Assembly: GCA_029243145.1 (NCBI GenBank)
Contig: JAQWSQ010000213.1
Location: forward strand, 1 to 32,043
Source: Planctomycetaceae bacterium
GTDB lineage: Bacteria > Planctomycetota > Planctomycetia > Planctomycetales > Planctomycetaceae
Length of the DNA: 32,043 nucleotides
Reading direction: 5' to 3'
The position numbers were made by a program, and so were the translations under genes. This document shows, in pieces, positions 7,738 through 16,811 of the stretch (positions within the stretch are counted from its first letter, which is position 1; every line of letters begins with the position of its first letter). Under the pieces are notes generated by a model. The model ran no database searches, had not been told where the DNA came from, and saw only the letters and a list, made by a program, of their open reading frames with translations.

Positions 7738-8985
7738 TTATTGTTGCAGAACATCCTGCAAAGAATCCACCAGGCGGTCGATTTCTTCCACCGTGTTGTA
7801 GTGTAGAAAACCAACACGTAAGGTTCCTTCAGGTTCGAGTCCTGCAGCTTCCGTGAATGGCAACGCATAATGATTTCCCGGCCAGGCAAACAGGCCACGC
7901 TCGCCTAGTTGTGTGGCTATCTCTTGTGGGGAGATAGAATCGTGCGTGAAAGAGAACGTGGGAACTCGCTCTCCCCAGCGATTAGGATCGTTGATTCCCC
8001 AGAGTTTTAGAGAATCAATTTTTGTCATCCGTTCGAGGAAATGTTCACTTAACTCGGTTTCGTATTCAGAAATGGCCTGCATGGCAACATCAAGTTGGGA
8101 AGTTCGATCGGTCGCTTCGCTGGAAATTGTTTTTCCCAGATTGGCCAGGTAGTCGACCGCGGCAGCGGCTCCACAAGTCGATTCGTGTGATTGCGTACCC
8201 GACATCCAACGTCCCGGCAAAGAGTTTGGGCTGGGGCGTAACTTGTAGACCGGTAATGATTCCAACAGTCTTCGTTTTCCGAACATGATACCTATATGTG
8301 GCCCGAAGAATTTGTAGGCGGAACAGCAAAGAAAATCACAATCAAGATCGGTGACATTGATTCGACGGTGAGGGGCCATGTGGACGGCATCAATGAATGT
8401 GATCGCTCCAACTTCACGTGCGGCAGCAATCATCTTTTTGACGGGATTGACGGTTCCCGTTGCATTCGAAGCGTATCCAACCGCAACAAGTTTTGTTCGT
8501 TCCGAGAGAAGGTCGCGATAGGCGGTTTGATCGAGTGTGCAATCTTCCAGATTAACGGGGATGTGATGAACGGTGACTCCGGCGTCTTTGGCAGCCTGAA
8601 CCCAAGGGGAGACATTGGCATCGTGGTCAAGTTGCGAAACAATAATCTCGTCACCAGGTTGCCAGGTTTGCGAGATTGCCCGACTGAGAGTAAACGTCAG
8701 CGAGGTCATATTCTGTCCAAATACAATTTCGCCAGTGTCGGTGGTTCCGAGAAAATCCGCTAAGGCAGAGTGACCGGCCTCAACTCGTTCGTCACTTTCC
8801 TGGCTGACAACAAAGGGAGCGGAACGGTTGGAATTCGTGTTCAGCAAATAATCGCTCATTGAACAGGCGACCATTTGAGGAACTTGACTTCCAGCAGGTC
8901 CATCGAAATGGCAGACAGTACGTCCGTTGAGTTGTCTTTGTAAGGCCGGGAAATGTTCTCGGACAGATTCAATGGGAAAGGTCAT
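7738..8985 (-). CDS. Class V aminotransferase, cysteine-desulfurase-like
   Basis: A 415-residue fold-type I PLP enzyme close to the cysteine desulfurase-like group typified by Vibrio VC1184. The PLP lysine is Lys225 in CSAYKFFGPHIG, the cofactor-binding Asp is Asp199 in FIDAVHM, and the His-Asp pair in SQLDHDAN (His121) fits the ring-stacking position. The C-terminal LRVGFLHYNT matches the end of this group. No cysteine stands out in the loop that carries the catalytic Cys of NifS/IscS/SufS, so true desulfurase activity is doubtful; another PLP reaction on an amino acid is as likely. It starts 27 bases after the antiporter stop and is probably co-transcribed with it. The ATG at 8985 has no clear ribosome site. 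Confidence 0.85.
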   Translation of the reverse strand: MTFPIESVREHFPALQRQLNGRTVCHFDGPAGSQVPQMVACSMSDYLLNTNSNRSAPFVVSQESDERVEAGHSALADFLGTTDTGEIVFGQNMTSLTFTLSRAISQTWQPGDEIIVSQLDHDANVSPWVQAAKDAGVTVHHIPVNLEDCTLDQTAYRDLLSERTKLVAVGYASNATGTVNPVKKMIAAAREVGAITFIDAVHMAPHRRINVTDLDCDFLCCSAYKFFGPHIGIMFGKRRLLESLPVYKLRPSPNSLPGRWMSGTQSHESTCGAAAAVDYLANLGKTISSEATDRTSQLDVAMQAISEYETELSEHFLERMTKIDSLKLWGINDPNRWGERVPTFSFTHDSISPQEIATQLGERGLFAWPGNHYALPFTEAAGLEPEGTLRVGFLHYNTVEEIDRLVDSLQDVLQQ

Positions 8986-9012
8986 GAAATTTATCCGGGC
9001 AGGGGGGAGGGA

Positions 9013-10842
9013 TCAGGCCGTCTCATCTTGTTCTGGGACATGATCGACCAAGCTGATCAATATTTGCCCGTTTTTTGGAAGTGATTCTTCCTCCGCAGTG
9101 AAGATCTTGAGAGACCTGTTTTCATCAATCATCATCAGCGGAGTGGCTGTCTCACCATACAGATCCTGAAAATCCTCATAACTGAATTCTTCGGTTAACG
9201 GGGTCTTTTTGATGATCGCTCCGTTAGAGAAACGTTGCGTGAGTTTTGGATAGGTGGATGAAGGATTAAAAAGTTTGCGACCGGTGAGTCGATCAGAAAC
9301 TTCTCCGCGTGGGTTGTTTTTGTCGGCTGTACGAGGAGTGAGTTGGAAGAGATTGGCTTTTCCAAACTGATCCGAGAATTGTCGAACAGCCAATGCGTTG
9401 ACTTCATCGTTCGGGGTCATTGCCAACAGCCGACCAATACCACTGAAATCGACTTCATTGCCTACAAATTCCGAGATGATACTGGCGTTTTGTGTCGGCA
9501 GTCCGAGCATTCGAGCAGCGGAAATGTTTTGGTGATTCGTGTCAATCAAAAGTACCCCGTAGCCTTCTTTTGAAATGGTTTCTGCGAGAGAACGGACAAA
9601 CGCATCGGCTCCTGCAAACAGAATTCCTTGAGGATTGGGGTCCGAGATTTTCAGTCGACGGGCTATGGGAGCCGCGGCAAGACCATAGATCGTAACAGTT
9701 CCAAAAATGACCAAAAACGTGATGGGTGCCAGCTTCTGGGCATCAGCAAGTAGTAACGGATCGACTTCTCTGAGATGGCTTAACTCTTCTATTTCAAGAG
9801 CAAAAACCGAGGCGACCGCCGCAGCGACGATTCCCCGTGGTGCGAGGACCGAAAGAAAAGTCTTTTCTTGCCAAGAAAATTTGGTGCCGATGGTCGAGAC
9901 AAATATTGAGAACGGACGAATGAGCAGAATCAAGATCGCGAGAAACACGACTGCTTTCCATCCCAGTCCATCGAGATCTTCGAATGACAGTCGCGAGGCC
10001 AATACAATGAAGAGTACAGAAATGAGTAACACAACCAGATTCTCTTTGAATTCGACCACATGTTGGATGCGAACGGTTTTCTGGTTGATCAGAAAAATTC
10101 CCAGCAAAGTCACTGTGGCGAGTCCCGACTCGGATTGAATCAGGTTTGAGGAAGTGAATGTCAAAAAAATGAATCCCAGCATTACGGGGTTTTCGAGATA
10201 GTCGGGGATGAGATGCCGTTTGAGAGTTTGAACAATGATCAAGGCAGTGACGCCCGCAATGCTGACCGCAATCAACGTCATCGTGGCAAAGCCAATGGCA
10301 ACGCTTTGCATGGCAGACTCACTTTGGGCCACGATGATTGTTTCAAAAACCAGGACTGCGAGTACCGCTCCGATAGGATCGTTCACGATGCCTTCCCATT
10401 TGGCGATGGCACCGATGCGAGATTTGGGGCGGATGTGTCTGAGCAGAGGAATGATGACAGTCGGGCCTGTCACGACGAACAACGCACCTACAAGAATTGA
10501 CATCTCCCAGGTTTCAAAGATGAGCTTGGCGGCAATCGCGGTTGGAACCCAAGTGAGAAAGACACCAAACGAGCAAAGTCGAATAATGGCGGAGCGCGAC
10601 TGAACAAGGTCGCGGATTTTGAGAGTGAGACCACCTTCAAAGAGAATGACTGCTACAGCGAGTGAGATAGCGGGAAACAGCAATGTTTGCGGGATAATCG
10701 AATTTGTATCGACTAAACGACCCAAACTGAAGCCAAAAACCAATAGCACAATCAAGGCTGGGAATTTAAGACGCCAAGATAACCATTGCGAAGCAACTCC
10801 AACCACCAGAACTGTGGTCAGGTAGACGAGAGGCGAATCCAA
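9013..10842 (-). CDS. Cation/proton antiporter (CPA1/NhaP type) with TrkA-N-like domain
   Basis: A 609-residue inner-membrane exchanger, predicted to move Na+ or K+ against H+. Residues 1 to about 400 hold some 12 membrane segments, including the CPA1 core with GPTVIIPLL near 126-134 and the ion-binding Asn-Asp pair in WEGIVNDPIG (Asn154, Asp155). A cytoplasmic tail of about 200 residues begins with a Rossmann-like TrkA-N/RCK fold (GILFAGADAFVRSLAETI). Its glycine motif is altered to GADA, so nucleotide control may be weak or changed. The start is TTG, supported by AGGA 9 bases upstream and by the first membrane helix beginning within residues 5-15, with no alternative ATG. It is flanked closely by the flavin-reductase-like gene (33 bases) and the aminotransferase gene (27 bases), consistent with one operon. 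Confidence 0.88.
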   Translation of the reverse strand: MDSPLVYLTTVLVVGVASQWLSWRLKFPALIVLLVFGFSLGRLVDTNSIIPQTLLFPAISLAVAVILFEGGLTLKIRDLVQSRSAIIRLCSFGVFLTWVPTAIAAKLIFETWEMSILVGALFVVTGPTVIIPLLRHIRPKSRIGAIAKWEGIVNDPIGAVLAVLVFETIIVAQSESAMQSVAIGFATMTLIAVSIAGVTALIIVQTLKRHLIPDYLENPVMLGFIFLTFTSSNLIQSESGLATVTLLGIFLINQKTVRIQHVVEFKENLVVLLISVLFIVLASRLSFEDLDGLGWKAVVFLAILILLIRPFSIFVSTIGTKFSWQEKTFLSVLAPRGIVAAAVASVFALEIEELSHLREVDPLLLADAQKLAPITFLVIFGTVTIYGLAAAPIARRLKISDPNPQGILFAGADAFVRSLAETISKEGYGVLLIDTNHQNISAARMLGLPTQNASIISEFVGNEVDFSGIGRLLAMTPNDEVNALAVRQFSDQFGKANLFQLTPRTADKNNPRGEVSDRLTGRKLFNPSSTYPKLTQRFSNGAIIKKTPLTEEFSYEDFQDLYGETATPLMMIDENRSLKIFTAEEESLPKNGQILISLVDHVPEQDETA

Positions 10843-10875
10843 AGCAGTAATCCTGTCACAAAAGAGTGATACCTG

Positions 10876-11454
10876 TCAGTAATCGGTAGAATCGTACGAG
10901 CGACGCCATTCCTCAACCAATTGGCGATCAGTCAGACTATCCTCCCCCAACTGCTTCTTCAAGAGGGCTTTCAGATCATCGTCCGCCTGGGATAAAAACG
11001 CCTGAAATGTGAGCGGTACAAAATCTGTTGACCACTTCGCATCGACAATTTCTGCTAAGTACCAATGGCGATCACCGCTTTCCATCACGTTCTCAACACG
11101 GCATTCCAACCAAGCGTGTGCATCCTTTAGTATGGGGGCTTGCGTCACAGATGTTGTGAATTCAAGGTCTGAAAATTTATCGATGTCTCGGCCAGATTGG
11201 GTACCGAAATGTTGAACCCAATCTGATTGATCAGAGGCAATTAAATGTGCGACGAATGACTTTGATTGTTTGACCAGCGATTCTGTCTGATGATGGGTGG
11301 CAAGTCCGACGATCAAACGGGGAAGTTGATCGTTAATGGAGGCTTGTGAGACGGATGTGGAAATGAGACCGCCGTAATGGTCACCCGCACAAGCGCTAAT
11401 GACCCAGAGTTCGCGATCCAAGACCCGAAACAGGGGTGCTGCCTGATCGATCAT
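10876..11454 (-). CDS. Flavin-reductase-like FMN-binding protein
   Basis: A 192-residue cytoplasmic protein of the flavin reductase-like (flavoredoxin/split-barrel) family, which binds FMN and often passes electrons from NAD(P)H. The N-terminal half shows the family pattern: ELWVISACAGDHYGGLISTSVSQAS, shown here as the segment from Glu17, with the Gly-Gly-x-x-x-Thr/Ser region contacting FMN, then a LIVGLATHHQT strand-turn and a FVAHLI strand. The C-terminal third is helical and charged and seems specific to this lineage. AGGA lies about 9 bases before the ATG at 11454, and the upstream gene ends only 15 bases away. The substrate and partner cannot be read from the sequence. Confidence 0.8.
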   Translation of the reverse strand: MIDQAAPLFRVLDRELWVISACAGDHYGGLISTSVSQASINDQLPRLIVGLATHHQTESLVKQSKSFVAHLIASDQSDWVQHFGTQSGRDIDKFSDLEFTTSVTQAPILKDAHAWLECRVENVMESGDRHWYLAEIVDAKWSTDFVPLTFQAFLSQADDDLKALLKKQLGEDSLTDRQLVEEWRRSYDSTDY

Positions 11455-11469
11455 ACCGGGAAATCCTGA

Positions 11470-12297
11470 CTACCTATTCGTAATGAGAATCGCTTCTTGA
11501 TATTCGCGGAAGGTCACTTCTTTGAGTTTCCCGGAACTGATCTTGCTCTCCCACTGTGTCAGCATCAAGCGGTCGGTGCTATCAAGAGAACGACTGATGC
11601 GATGTTCGGCTCGCAGATGAGATTTGTCGTTAGTATCTTGAAAAAGGCGAACTTCGGTCGGATACATATTACGTTTACGAAGTGACTCATTCAGGCTCAA
11701 TCGTGCACTGGGATACATTGATTGTGGATGCAGCACGAAATTCAAGCGGGCCATCCAGTCTGCATAAAGCATGTAGGCTTCGTGAATGGAAGGATCGTCT
11801 GAAGGTACGCACGTGGCCGAGTATCGAATTGAACTGTTTTGTAGATTGAGAGTTTGACTCTCCGGTTGCCAGTTCTCTTCAAAGTGAGGTTCAAGTTGAG
11901 CATGAACTGCGTGAGCTGAAGAGGGGAGTTCCCCTCCATTTATTTCTGCGATTTGTTCGAGATATTGTTCGGTTTCATGACGCGCAACTTTGAGGATCTG
12001 TCGAAGTTCATCGAAGTCAACGGTTGTCATCAGTGATCGGGAGGAGTTGATGATGGTGAACCGGTTCTGTTTCGGTTCAAAGATGATAATTTCTTGCACA
12101 CTGTCGATGTAATCGTAAGCACGTCCCGCATGAAAGATTGTCAGACTGACGGCACGCTCTTGAGATTGGAGTTCGCCATTTTTAGAGGGTGTAACATGGT
12201 AAATATGTGTGCGTATTTTCATGTCCTGTGCGCTGAGAGCAGGGACGACTGCTAAGGGCATTAGAAATAAAATTAGACTCAGGTGACACAAACGCAT
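11470..12297 (-). CDS. Secreted protein of unknown function
   Basis: A 275-residue protein with a typical signal peptide (MRLCHLSLILFLMPLAVVP, with a probable cleavage after ALSA). The mature protein is mixed alpha/beta and polar with no recognised domain; it contains a long helical stretch around VDFDELRQILKVARHETEQY. The ATG at 12297 is preferred over a GTG at 12306 because GGAG (12306-12309) lies 8 bases before it. It heads the long minus-strand run and ends 15 bases before the flavin-reductase-like gene. The pattern suggests a lineage-specific periplasmic or exported protein; no function can be named. Confidence 0.75.
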   Translation of the reverse strand: MRLCHLSLILFLMPLAVVPALSAQDMKIRTHIYHVTPSKNGELQSQERAVSLTIFHAGRAYDYIDSVQEIIIFEPKQNRFTIINSSRSLMTTVDFDELRQILKVARHETEQYLEQIAEINGGELPSSAHAVHAQLEPHFEENWQPESQTLNLQNSSIRYSATCVPSDDPSIHEAYMLYADWMARLNFVLHPQSMYPSARLSLNESLRKRNMYPTEVRLFQDTNDKSHLRAEHRISRSLDSTDRLMLTQWESKISSGKLKEVTFREYQEAILITNR

Positions 12298-12641
12298 CTG
12301 TGACACTCCATTGTGCTAGGGTGATATTCCGTAGAGCGATGGGGCTCAGTCGAAATGGAATAAAATGATGATTGGGGGGGGTAAACTCTCTCCAAAATGT
12401 GATTACACATTGCTGGAAAGTGGATTACGCAGGTGAATTTGTGAAATGGGATGTGTTCGGACGAGGAAACGTCCTTGATGGGAACAAGACGATAGTCCTT
12501 TACGAAAAGTGCTGCAAGATGAGAAAAACGATATTTCAGGGATGAAAACAGATTTTCCGAACAGAAAAGGCTTGTCGGATTGATGCACAATCGGGATAGT
12601 TTGCAGACTCAATCAAATCAATTCTCAGGAAACGACTCCCC
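12298..12641. promoter_or_regulatory. Divergent intergenic region, about 340 bases
   Basis: This lies between the secreted protein (minus, start 12297) and the MDR reductase (plus, start 12642) and should carry both promoters. Ribosome sites are visible at each end: GGAG at 12306-12309 (minus) and AGGA at 12627-12630 (plus). Two minus-strand open frames cross it, but their translations resemble no protein and lack ribosome sites. No hairpin or repeat stands out. Confidence 0.4.
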
Positions 12642-13664
12642 ATGCCAATGAAAGCAGTCAGTTACGAGCAGTTCGGCGATCCTGTGCAGGTTCTCAAGCT
12701 GGGGGAAAAAGAAGTTCCCGAACCAGGGCCAGGGCAAGTGCGTGTCAAGATGCTGGTGAGCCCCATTAACCCCTCCGATTTGATGAGCATTCGTGGAGGT
12801 TATACCTACACACCCAATTTGCCGGCCACTCCCGGATTTGAGGGAGTAGGGATTGTGGAATCATCAGGTGGAGGGATGCTCGGTAAGATGATGATTGGGA
12901 AGCGAGTTGCCGTCCTGAATCGCGATCACGGGAACTGGTGCGAGCAAACGGTGACATCAGCCAAGCAAGTGATTCCGATACCCAAACAGTTGCACGATGA
13001 TCAAGCGGCTTCATTTTTTGTGAATCCCGCGACTGCGTTCATTATCACTCAAAAAGTATTACAAGTTCCCAGAGGAGAATGGTTGGTGCAGTCGGCAGCC
13101 AACTCTTCTCTCGGGAAGATGGTGGTCAAGCTCGGATTACACCATGAGTTCAAGACGTTAAACATTGTGCGACGTGAAGAAGACATTGAGAAACTCAAGT
13201 TTCTCGGGGCGCATGAAGTCATCAGGTTTGATGTGAATGAGGATTCGCACGAGCAATTGATGGAACGGGTCAAAGAGATAACGGGGGGTGGGGCTCGCTA
13301 TATGATGGACCCCATCGGAGGACAATTGGGTTCATTGATGGTGAAGTGTCTGGGCAAAAACGGCATGTTTGTGCTTTTCGGCACAATGTCGGGAGAGGAT
13401 GTCTCTCTGTTCCCCCGAACCCTGATGTCGATGAATGCCGATATCAGAGGGTTTCATCTGGGAGGCTTTATGGAGCCCCTGAGTATTTGGGCGAAGATGT
13501 CATTGATACGTCAGATTTCCAAGCTTGTCGTCGATGGGACGTTATCGACCGATTCTGCGGAAGAATTTCCACTGGAAGAGTTTGCCAAGGCGATCGAAGT
13601 TTCTCAGCAGCCGGGTAATAATAAGAAGATCCTGTTACGCATCGGTCACGAACCCGAAAAATAG
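12642..13664 (+). CDS. Zinc-independent MDR-family reductase (quinone or enoyl-thioester reductase type)
   Basis: A 340-residue medium-chain dehydrogenase/reductase. The N-terminal GroES-like domain includes [15 protein letters not shown] and [13 protein letters not shown], the pattern seen in enoyl-thioester reductases and NADPH:quinone reductases. The cofactor domain follows ([19 protein letters not shown]), in place of the usual AAGGVG-type loop. The Cys and His residues that hold catalytic zinc in alcohol dehydrogenases are missing, so it is probably NADPH-dependent and zinc-free. The substrate could be a quinone or an enoyl thioester. AGGA lies 11 bases before the ATG; a second ATG two codons on is equally possible. 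The sulfatase gene starts 77 bases downstream on the same strand. Confidence 0.85.
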   Translation: MPMKAVSYEQFGDPVQVLKLGEKEVPEPGPGQVRVKMLVSPINPSDLMSIRGGYTYTPNLPATPGFEGVGIVESSGGGMLGKMMIGKRVAVLNRDHGNWCEQTVTSAKQVIPIPKQLHDDQAASFFVNPATAFIITQKVLQVPRGEWLVQSAANSSLGKMVVKLGLHHEFKTLNIVRREEDIEKLKFLGAHEVIRFDVNEDSHEQLMERVKEITGGGARYMMDPIGGQLGSLMVKCLGKNGMFVLFGTMSGEDVSLFPRTLMSMNADIRGFHLGGFMEPLSIWAKMSLIRQISKLVVDGTLSTDSAEEFPLEEFAKAIEVSQQPGNNKKILLRIGHEPEK

Positions 13665-13741
13665 CGGGCGATTTCTTGCTTTTGAGTCGTTATTCTGAAC
13701 TGATCAGAGAACGCTCTACTCAAAGTGAAAGAAATCCGCCG

Positions 13742-15319
13742 ATGTCCGTACGAATCCTTAAGATGCTGTTGCTGACAACGGCCCTGTTGGTGACCAGAAG
13801 TGTTTCCCTTCAGGCCGCTCGGCCAAATATTCTGTTCGCAATTGCCGATGACTGGTCGTACGGTCATGCGGGGGCTTATGGCTGTCCTTGGGTGGAGACT
13901 CCGGCGTTCGATCAGATTGCCAGGGAAGGATTGCTTTTTGAGAATGCCTTCACACCCAATGCCAAGTGTGCGCCGTCACGTGCAATTATTTTGACCGGTC
14001 GTAACTCTTGGGAACTGGAACAAGCCGCCAATCACATGTCCTATTTCCCGCCGAAGTTTGTCTCTTTTATGGAGGCGCTCGGCAATCACGGTTACCAAGT
14101 AGGATACACCGGCAAAGGGTGGGGACCGGGAGTTGCGAACGACGTGGATGCTAAACGCCGCGATATTACTGGCAAAAATTATTCCCGGCGTAAAGCGACT
14201 CCTCCTGCACAAGGGATTAGCGCGAACGACTATTCAGGAAACTTTTCTGACTTTCTGCAAGACTCCAACGAAAATGAGCCGTGGTGTTTCTGGTACGGCA
14301 CGACCGAGCCTCATCGTGGTTACGAATATGGAGTCGGTGTTCGTAAAGGTGGTAAGACACTCGATATGATCGACCGTGTTCCCGCGTACTGGTCCGATAA
14401 TGAAACCGTCCGTAACGATATGCTCGATTACGGATATGAGGTCGAACATTACGACAGGCATCTCGGTCAAATATTGGAGCATCTCAAAAAGTCTGGGCAA
14501 CTCGACAATACATTGATTGTGGCGACGTCCGATCACGGGATGCCTTTTCCACGCGTCAAAGGGCAGGCGTACTACGATTCCAACCATATTCCGCTGGCCG
14601 TTCGTTGGCCGCAAGGGATTAAAAAGCCGGGTCGTAAAGTGACCGACTATGTGGCCTTTAATGACTTGGTGCCGACGTTTTTGGATGTCGCTGGAATGAA
14701 TACTGAATCTGCCGGAATGCAGTCGTCATCGGGGCGAAGCCTGCGATCAATTTTTGAGTCGGGCATTGATGGGCGGACCCATGCGGATTGGAATCACGTT
14801 CTCATTGGCAAGGAACGTCATGACATCGGGCGACCTCATGATTGGGGTTACCCGATTCGCGGAATCATTCAAGAGCAACTGCTGTACCTTCAAAACTATG
14901 AGGTCGATCGTTGGCCGGCAGGAAATCCCGAGACGGGATACCTCAACTGCGATGCCAGTCCTACAAAGACAGACATTTTGAATTTGCGTCGCTCAGGAGA
15001 AGATCAGGCTTTCTGGAACCTTTGTTTTGGGAAACGGGCGCCGGTGGAGTTCTATGATCTTGCCCATGATGCTGATTGTGTCAACAATCTGGCGGAAAGT
15101 TCGGAATTCCGCGAAGAGCGTGAAGTTCTGTCTCGTCGAATGGTCAAAAAACTGAAAGAGCAAGGGGATCCCCGAATCTTTGGCAAGGGGAAAATCTTCG
15201 ATGACTACATCTACACGAGTGAAGGAACACGCAATTTCTACGAACGCTTTATGAAGGGTGAGAAGGTGAAGGCTGGCTGGGTGAGCCCGAGCGATTTCGA
15301 ACCTGCCCCTGTGGAGTAG
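13742..15319 (+). CDS. Secreted sulfatase (formylglycine type)
   Basis: A 525-residue type I sulfatase. From the ATG at 13742 a signal peptide runs to about residue 26 ([19 protein letters not shown]). The metal-binding Asp pair lies in [16 protein letters not shown] (Asp36, Asp37), and the modification site is CAPSR (Cys76), fitting the CxPSR consensus in which Cys becomes formylglycine. A second metal site is in [10 protein letters not shown]. The general layout resembles heparan N-sulfatase-like enzymes common in planctomycetes, acting on sulfated polysaccharides, but the substrate is not predictable. An ATG at 13676 opens the frame earlier but would place 22 polar residues before the signal peptide, so 13742 is preferred. 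It needs a formylglycine-generating enzyme, which is not in this window. Confidence 0.9.
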   Translation: MSVRILKMLLLTTALLVTRSVSLQAARPNILFAIADDWSYGHAGAYGCPWVETPAFDQIAREGLLFENAFTPNAKCAPSRAIILTGRNSWELEQAANHMSYFPPKFVSFMEALGNHGYQVGYTGKGWGPGVANDVDAKRRDITGKNYSRRKATPPAQGISANDYSGNFSDFLQDSNENEPWCFWYGTTEPHRGYEYGVGVRKGGKTLDMIDRVPAYWSDNETVRNDMLDYGYEVEHYDRHLGQILEHLKKSGQLDNTLIVATSDHGMPFPRVKGQAYYDSNHIPLAVRWPQGIKKPGRKVTDYVAFNDLVPTFLDVAGMNTESAGMQSSSGRSLRSIFESGIDGRTHADWNHVLIGKERHDIGRPHDWGYPIRGIIQEQLLYLQNYEVDRWPAGNPETGYLNCDASPTKTDILNLRRSGEDQAFWNLCFGKRAPVEFYDLAHDADCVNNLAESSEFREEREVLSRRMVKKLKEQGDPRIFGKGKIFDDYIYTSEGTRNFYERFMKGEKVKAGWVSPSDFEPAPVE

Positions 15320-15367
15320 TCCTATCTGTATTTGACTCTTGCGTACCTGGGTAAGGATATGCTCGTG

Positions 15368-16798
15368 ATGCGTCAGCGATTGTTAAAGCTGCTGTTGTTG
15401 GTTGTGGTGATATTGTTGCCGTTTCTCATTCACTGGTTGTACTTGTGGGTGACGATGTGGCCGAAGTCGATCACAATGGCGACCGGTCCGGTCGGTGGAC
15501 GCCATCGGATGATTATGGAAGCTTTAGCAGGCGAGATTCGCGAGCAGTTGAGTGTCGATGTCGAATTGAAAGAATCCGAAGGTTCGTTACGCAATTTGCG
15601 TATGTTGGAAGCGGGTGAGATCGATTTTGGACTCTATCAGTCTGGTGCGAGGCGCATGATCGCCGATGCGACTCAGCACTCCGAGACAACTCAGGTTCGT
15701 TTTGTCAGCAATCTTTACTCCGAAGTTGCACACTGGGCTATCAATCGAGATTCCAATATTGGAGATTCCGATGATCTTAGAGGGAAGAGAATTGCGGTCG
15801 GCCAACATGATTCAGGAGACTCAGCGATGAGTCTCGTGTTGGCCGAACATTTCGGGCTTTCTGATAATGATTATGAAATCGCTTATCTTGACTATGATCA
15901 AGTTCGAGCACAGTTTCTCGATGACACCCTCGATGTGGCTTTTATTACCGTGGGTGTTCAAGCCGATGTGTTTCGACGGTTGTGTGAGGAAGGAAAGGTC
16001 GAATTTCGATCTCTGGAGAATATTGACGCCTTAGTCCTCAATCATATTTCTCTAACACCTTATACCATTCCCAAAGGACTTTATCAGACTACGGGGCGAG
16101 TGGCTCCTTTGGCTGATGTTCATACAGTCGCACTCAAGTCTCAGCTTCTTTGTCGAGATGAACTCCCCGATGCATTGGTCGAACAGATAACAGAGATTGC
16201 TCTGAGTGAAGACTTCATGAAAGAGATGAAATTGGGGGAACTTTTTTCGCAAGGTGTTGAGTTCGCCAGCGCCAAGCCGGAGTTTGCTGTTCATTTTGGG
16301 GCGGCACATTATTTTGATCCCCGGTTGAAACCGATTCTGAACAGCGACTTTGTCGAGGCGATGGAAGGGATGCGATCTTTTCTTGTGTCCCTGTTAATCG
16401 CCGGGTATCTCGGGTGGAGGTGGTGGGTGAAAAGAAGCATTCGGCAGGCAGAGCATCGATTGGATCGCTATATACGCCGGTTGTTGGAAATCGAGCGGAG
16501 CCAGGTTGAGTTGGGAGAGTCTCCCGACAGCTTGACACAAGATGGTCGTGAATTGCAGGTTTTACTCGATCATGTCACCAACCTGCGGCAGGAATGCCTA
16601 AAGGACTTTACCGCTCACGAACTTAATGAAGATCGCTCGGTCGATTGTTTTCTGGAGATGTGTCATGCCCTGTCAGACAAGATTAACGCGAAACTGACCC
16701 GAGTGACCTTGGAAGAAAACTTTGCCGAGCTTCGTTTGTTGTTGCACGAAAAAACCGGCACGAAGGAGACTCCTCCGACCGGTGATCAGGTTGGTTGA
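15368..16798 (+). CDS. Membrane-anchored TAXI-type solute-binding protein
   Basis: About 476 residues. A hydrophobic N-terminal segment (LLKLLLLVVVILLPFLIHWL) is followed by a TAXI-family periplasmic binding domain: ITMATGPVGGRHRMIMEAL, then EAGEIDFGLYQSGA, GKRIAVGQHDSGDSAMS and LDVAFITVGVQADVF. A second membrane segment follows near residues 338-355 (FLVSLLIAGYLGWRWW), then a basic, helical, probably cytoplasmic tail of about 120 residues. Normal TAXI proteins are free periplasmic receptors for TRAP transporters; here both an anchor and a cytoplasmic tail are present and no TRAP permease is next to it. The ATG at 15368 has AAGGA (15353-15357) 10 bases upstream, better than the TTG at 15332 or ATG at 15359. 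It starts 48 bases after the sulfatase stop and converges on the next gene, ending 13 bases from it. Confidence 0.82.
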   Translation: MRQRLLKLLLLVVVILLPFLIHWLYLWVTMWPKSITMATGPVGGRHRMIMEALAGEIREQLSVDVELKESEGSLRNLRMLEAGEIDFGLYQSGARRMIADATQHSETTQVRFVSNLYSEVAHWAINRDSNIGDSDDLRGKRIAVGQHDSGDSAMSLVLAEHFGLSDNDYEIAYLDYDQVRAQFLDDTLDVAFITVGVQADVFRRLCEEGKVEFRSLENIDALVLNHISLTPYTIPKGLYQTTGRVAPLADVHTVALKSQLLCRDELPDALVEQITEIALSEDFMKEMKLGELFSQGVEFASAKPEFAVHFGAAHYFDPRLKPILNSDFVEAMEGMRSFLVSLLIAGYLGWRWWVKRSIRQAEHRLDRYIRRLLEIERSQVELGESPDSLTQDGRELQVLLDHVTNLRQECLKDFTAHELNEDRSVDCFLEMCHALSDKINAKLTRVTLEENFAELRLLLHEKTGTKETPPTGDQVG

Positions 16799-16811
16799 AC
16801 ATCTTAGCTGA

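Noticed and set aside
12279..12590. A 103-residue open frame on the minus strand across the divergent intergenic region
   Set aside because: It overlaps the start of the secreted protein gene, has no ribosome site, and its translation is rich in Cys, His and Pro with no protein-like pattern.
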